This document shows, piece by piece, positions 53,739 through 54,006 of a stretch of DNA of 54,006 bases. Origin of the DNA: Patulibacter sp. (GTDB lineage: Bacteria > Actinomycetota > Thermoleophilia > Solirubrobacterales > Solirubrobacteraceae). Every line of letters begins with the position of its first letter. Within the stretch, counting starts at the first letter, position 1. Below the pieces are notes generated by a model. The model made no database searches, was not told the DNA's origin, and saw only the letters and a list, made by a program, of their open reading frames with translations. Location of the stretch: positions 1 to 54,006 of the forward strand of contig NZ_JAURWA010000006.1 of NCBI RefSeq assembly GCF_030655195.1, in the 5' to 3' direction. The position numbers and the translations under genes are program-made.

Positions 53739-54006
53739 GACGAAGGTCGCGACGCACGGTTCTCGAAAAGCTGTATCTTTCTCGAGCCGCTGGAAACACG
53801 GCGCGGCGCCGAGCCGGACACCGGAGACGGGAAGTCCCAAGCTCCAGGCGATCGTGCTAGTGTCTCCAGCCCGCACCGGACATCGGTCTGGTGTGCGCCT
53901 CCAGAGTTTGAACACCTGGTCCGTAGGGCGTGGCGGTCTTTGAAAACGCAACAGCATGCGCATGTCTCGCGGAAGCGGGGTGTGCGTCCAGGTTCGATGG
54001 CCGAAC
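53739..54006 (+). promoter_or_regulatory. Probable rRNA operon promoter and 16S leader, cut by window end
   Basis: No gene is seen here. An AT-rich patch (53760-53780) stands out in this GC-rich DNA. TAGTGT at 53858-53863 fits a -10 box. Near 53938 the string CTTTGAAAACGCAACAGC resembles the TTTGAGAACTCAACAG motif found in actinobacterial 16S rRNA leaders. The window ends in GTTCG-ATGGC-CGAAC, a small hairpin. The mature 16S sequence has not begun. Mycobacterium smegmatis has an rRNA operon directly after tyrS, as I recall, which supports the reading. Confidence 0.55.

Noticed and set aside
53980..54006. A tRNA T-arm-like GGTTCGA near the window end
   Set aside because: The flanking bases do not form a T-stem, and no anticodon or acceptor arms are visible. 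It fits a small hairpin in an rRNA leader.

Overview
The window is about 54 kb of very GC-rich chromosomal DNA. Genes are tightly packed, often overlap by 4 bases, use GTG starts often, and show the strong GC bias at third codon positions that opens long antisense shadow frames. Gene content points to a high-GC actinobacterium: a menaquinone (men) pathway, an actinobacterial-type SerC, the GlgE route to glycogen, DUF2254, and tyrS next to an rRNA leader. The best fit is the deep-branching class Thermoleophilia (Patulibacter/Conexibacter/Solirubrobacter-like), but this is a judgement from gene style, not a phylogeny. I see no mobile element, CRISPR array, prophage or defence island. It is core metabolic chromosome.

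Layout. (1) 1-7.5 kb: menaquinone biosynthesis. A partial menH runs into the window on the + strand. menB-menA-menC run on the - strand, followed downstream by endonuclease IV and a small secreted peptidoglycan-binding protein. menE and a methyltransferase are divergent on the + strand. (2) 7.6-14.7 kb: ilvC, an FMN reductase/M32 carboxypeptidase pair, then serC-serA behind a well-conserved ZTP (pfl) riboswitch, then a nitroreductase. (3) 15-25 kb: an exported ferritin-like protein, an NCS2 purine-type permease with a small lipoprotein, an XRE-cupin regulator, leuC-leuD, a methyltransferase, a DUF2254 membrane protein, leuB and a VOC-fold protein. (4) 25-42 kb: malQ plus an SGNH hydrolase on the - strand, divergent from an eight-gene + strand operon glgE-treS-mak-glgB-treZ-glgX-treY-GT4. 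(5) 42-47.6 kb: an acid phosphatase with a very basic insert, a 64-residue unknown, ilvE, citramalate synthase and a DegT-type aminotransferase. (6) 47.7-54 kb: argH-mpg, a class A penicillin-binding protein, tyrS, and what looks like the leader of an rRNA operon cut by the window end.

How the genes work together. cimA, leuC, leuD, leuB, ilvC and ilvE are most of what is needed to make isoleucine from pyruvate through citramalate, and part of leucine and valine synthesis. The 27-42 kb operon holds a complete loop. GlgX, TreY and TreZ turn glycogen into trehalose. TreS and Mak turn trehalose into maltose 1-phosphate. GlgE and GlgB rebuild branched glucan. The ZTP riboswitch ties serine synthesis, the main source of one-carbon units, to folate/purine status.

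A recurring regulatory pattern is a TANNNT -10 hexamer ending 6-9 bases before the start codon with no ribosome binding site, predicting leaderless mRNAs for about ten genes. Several promoter regions also carry short inverted repeats that look like repressor sites.
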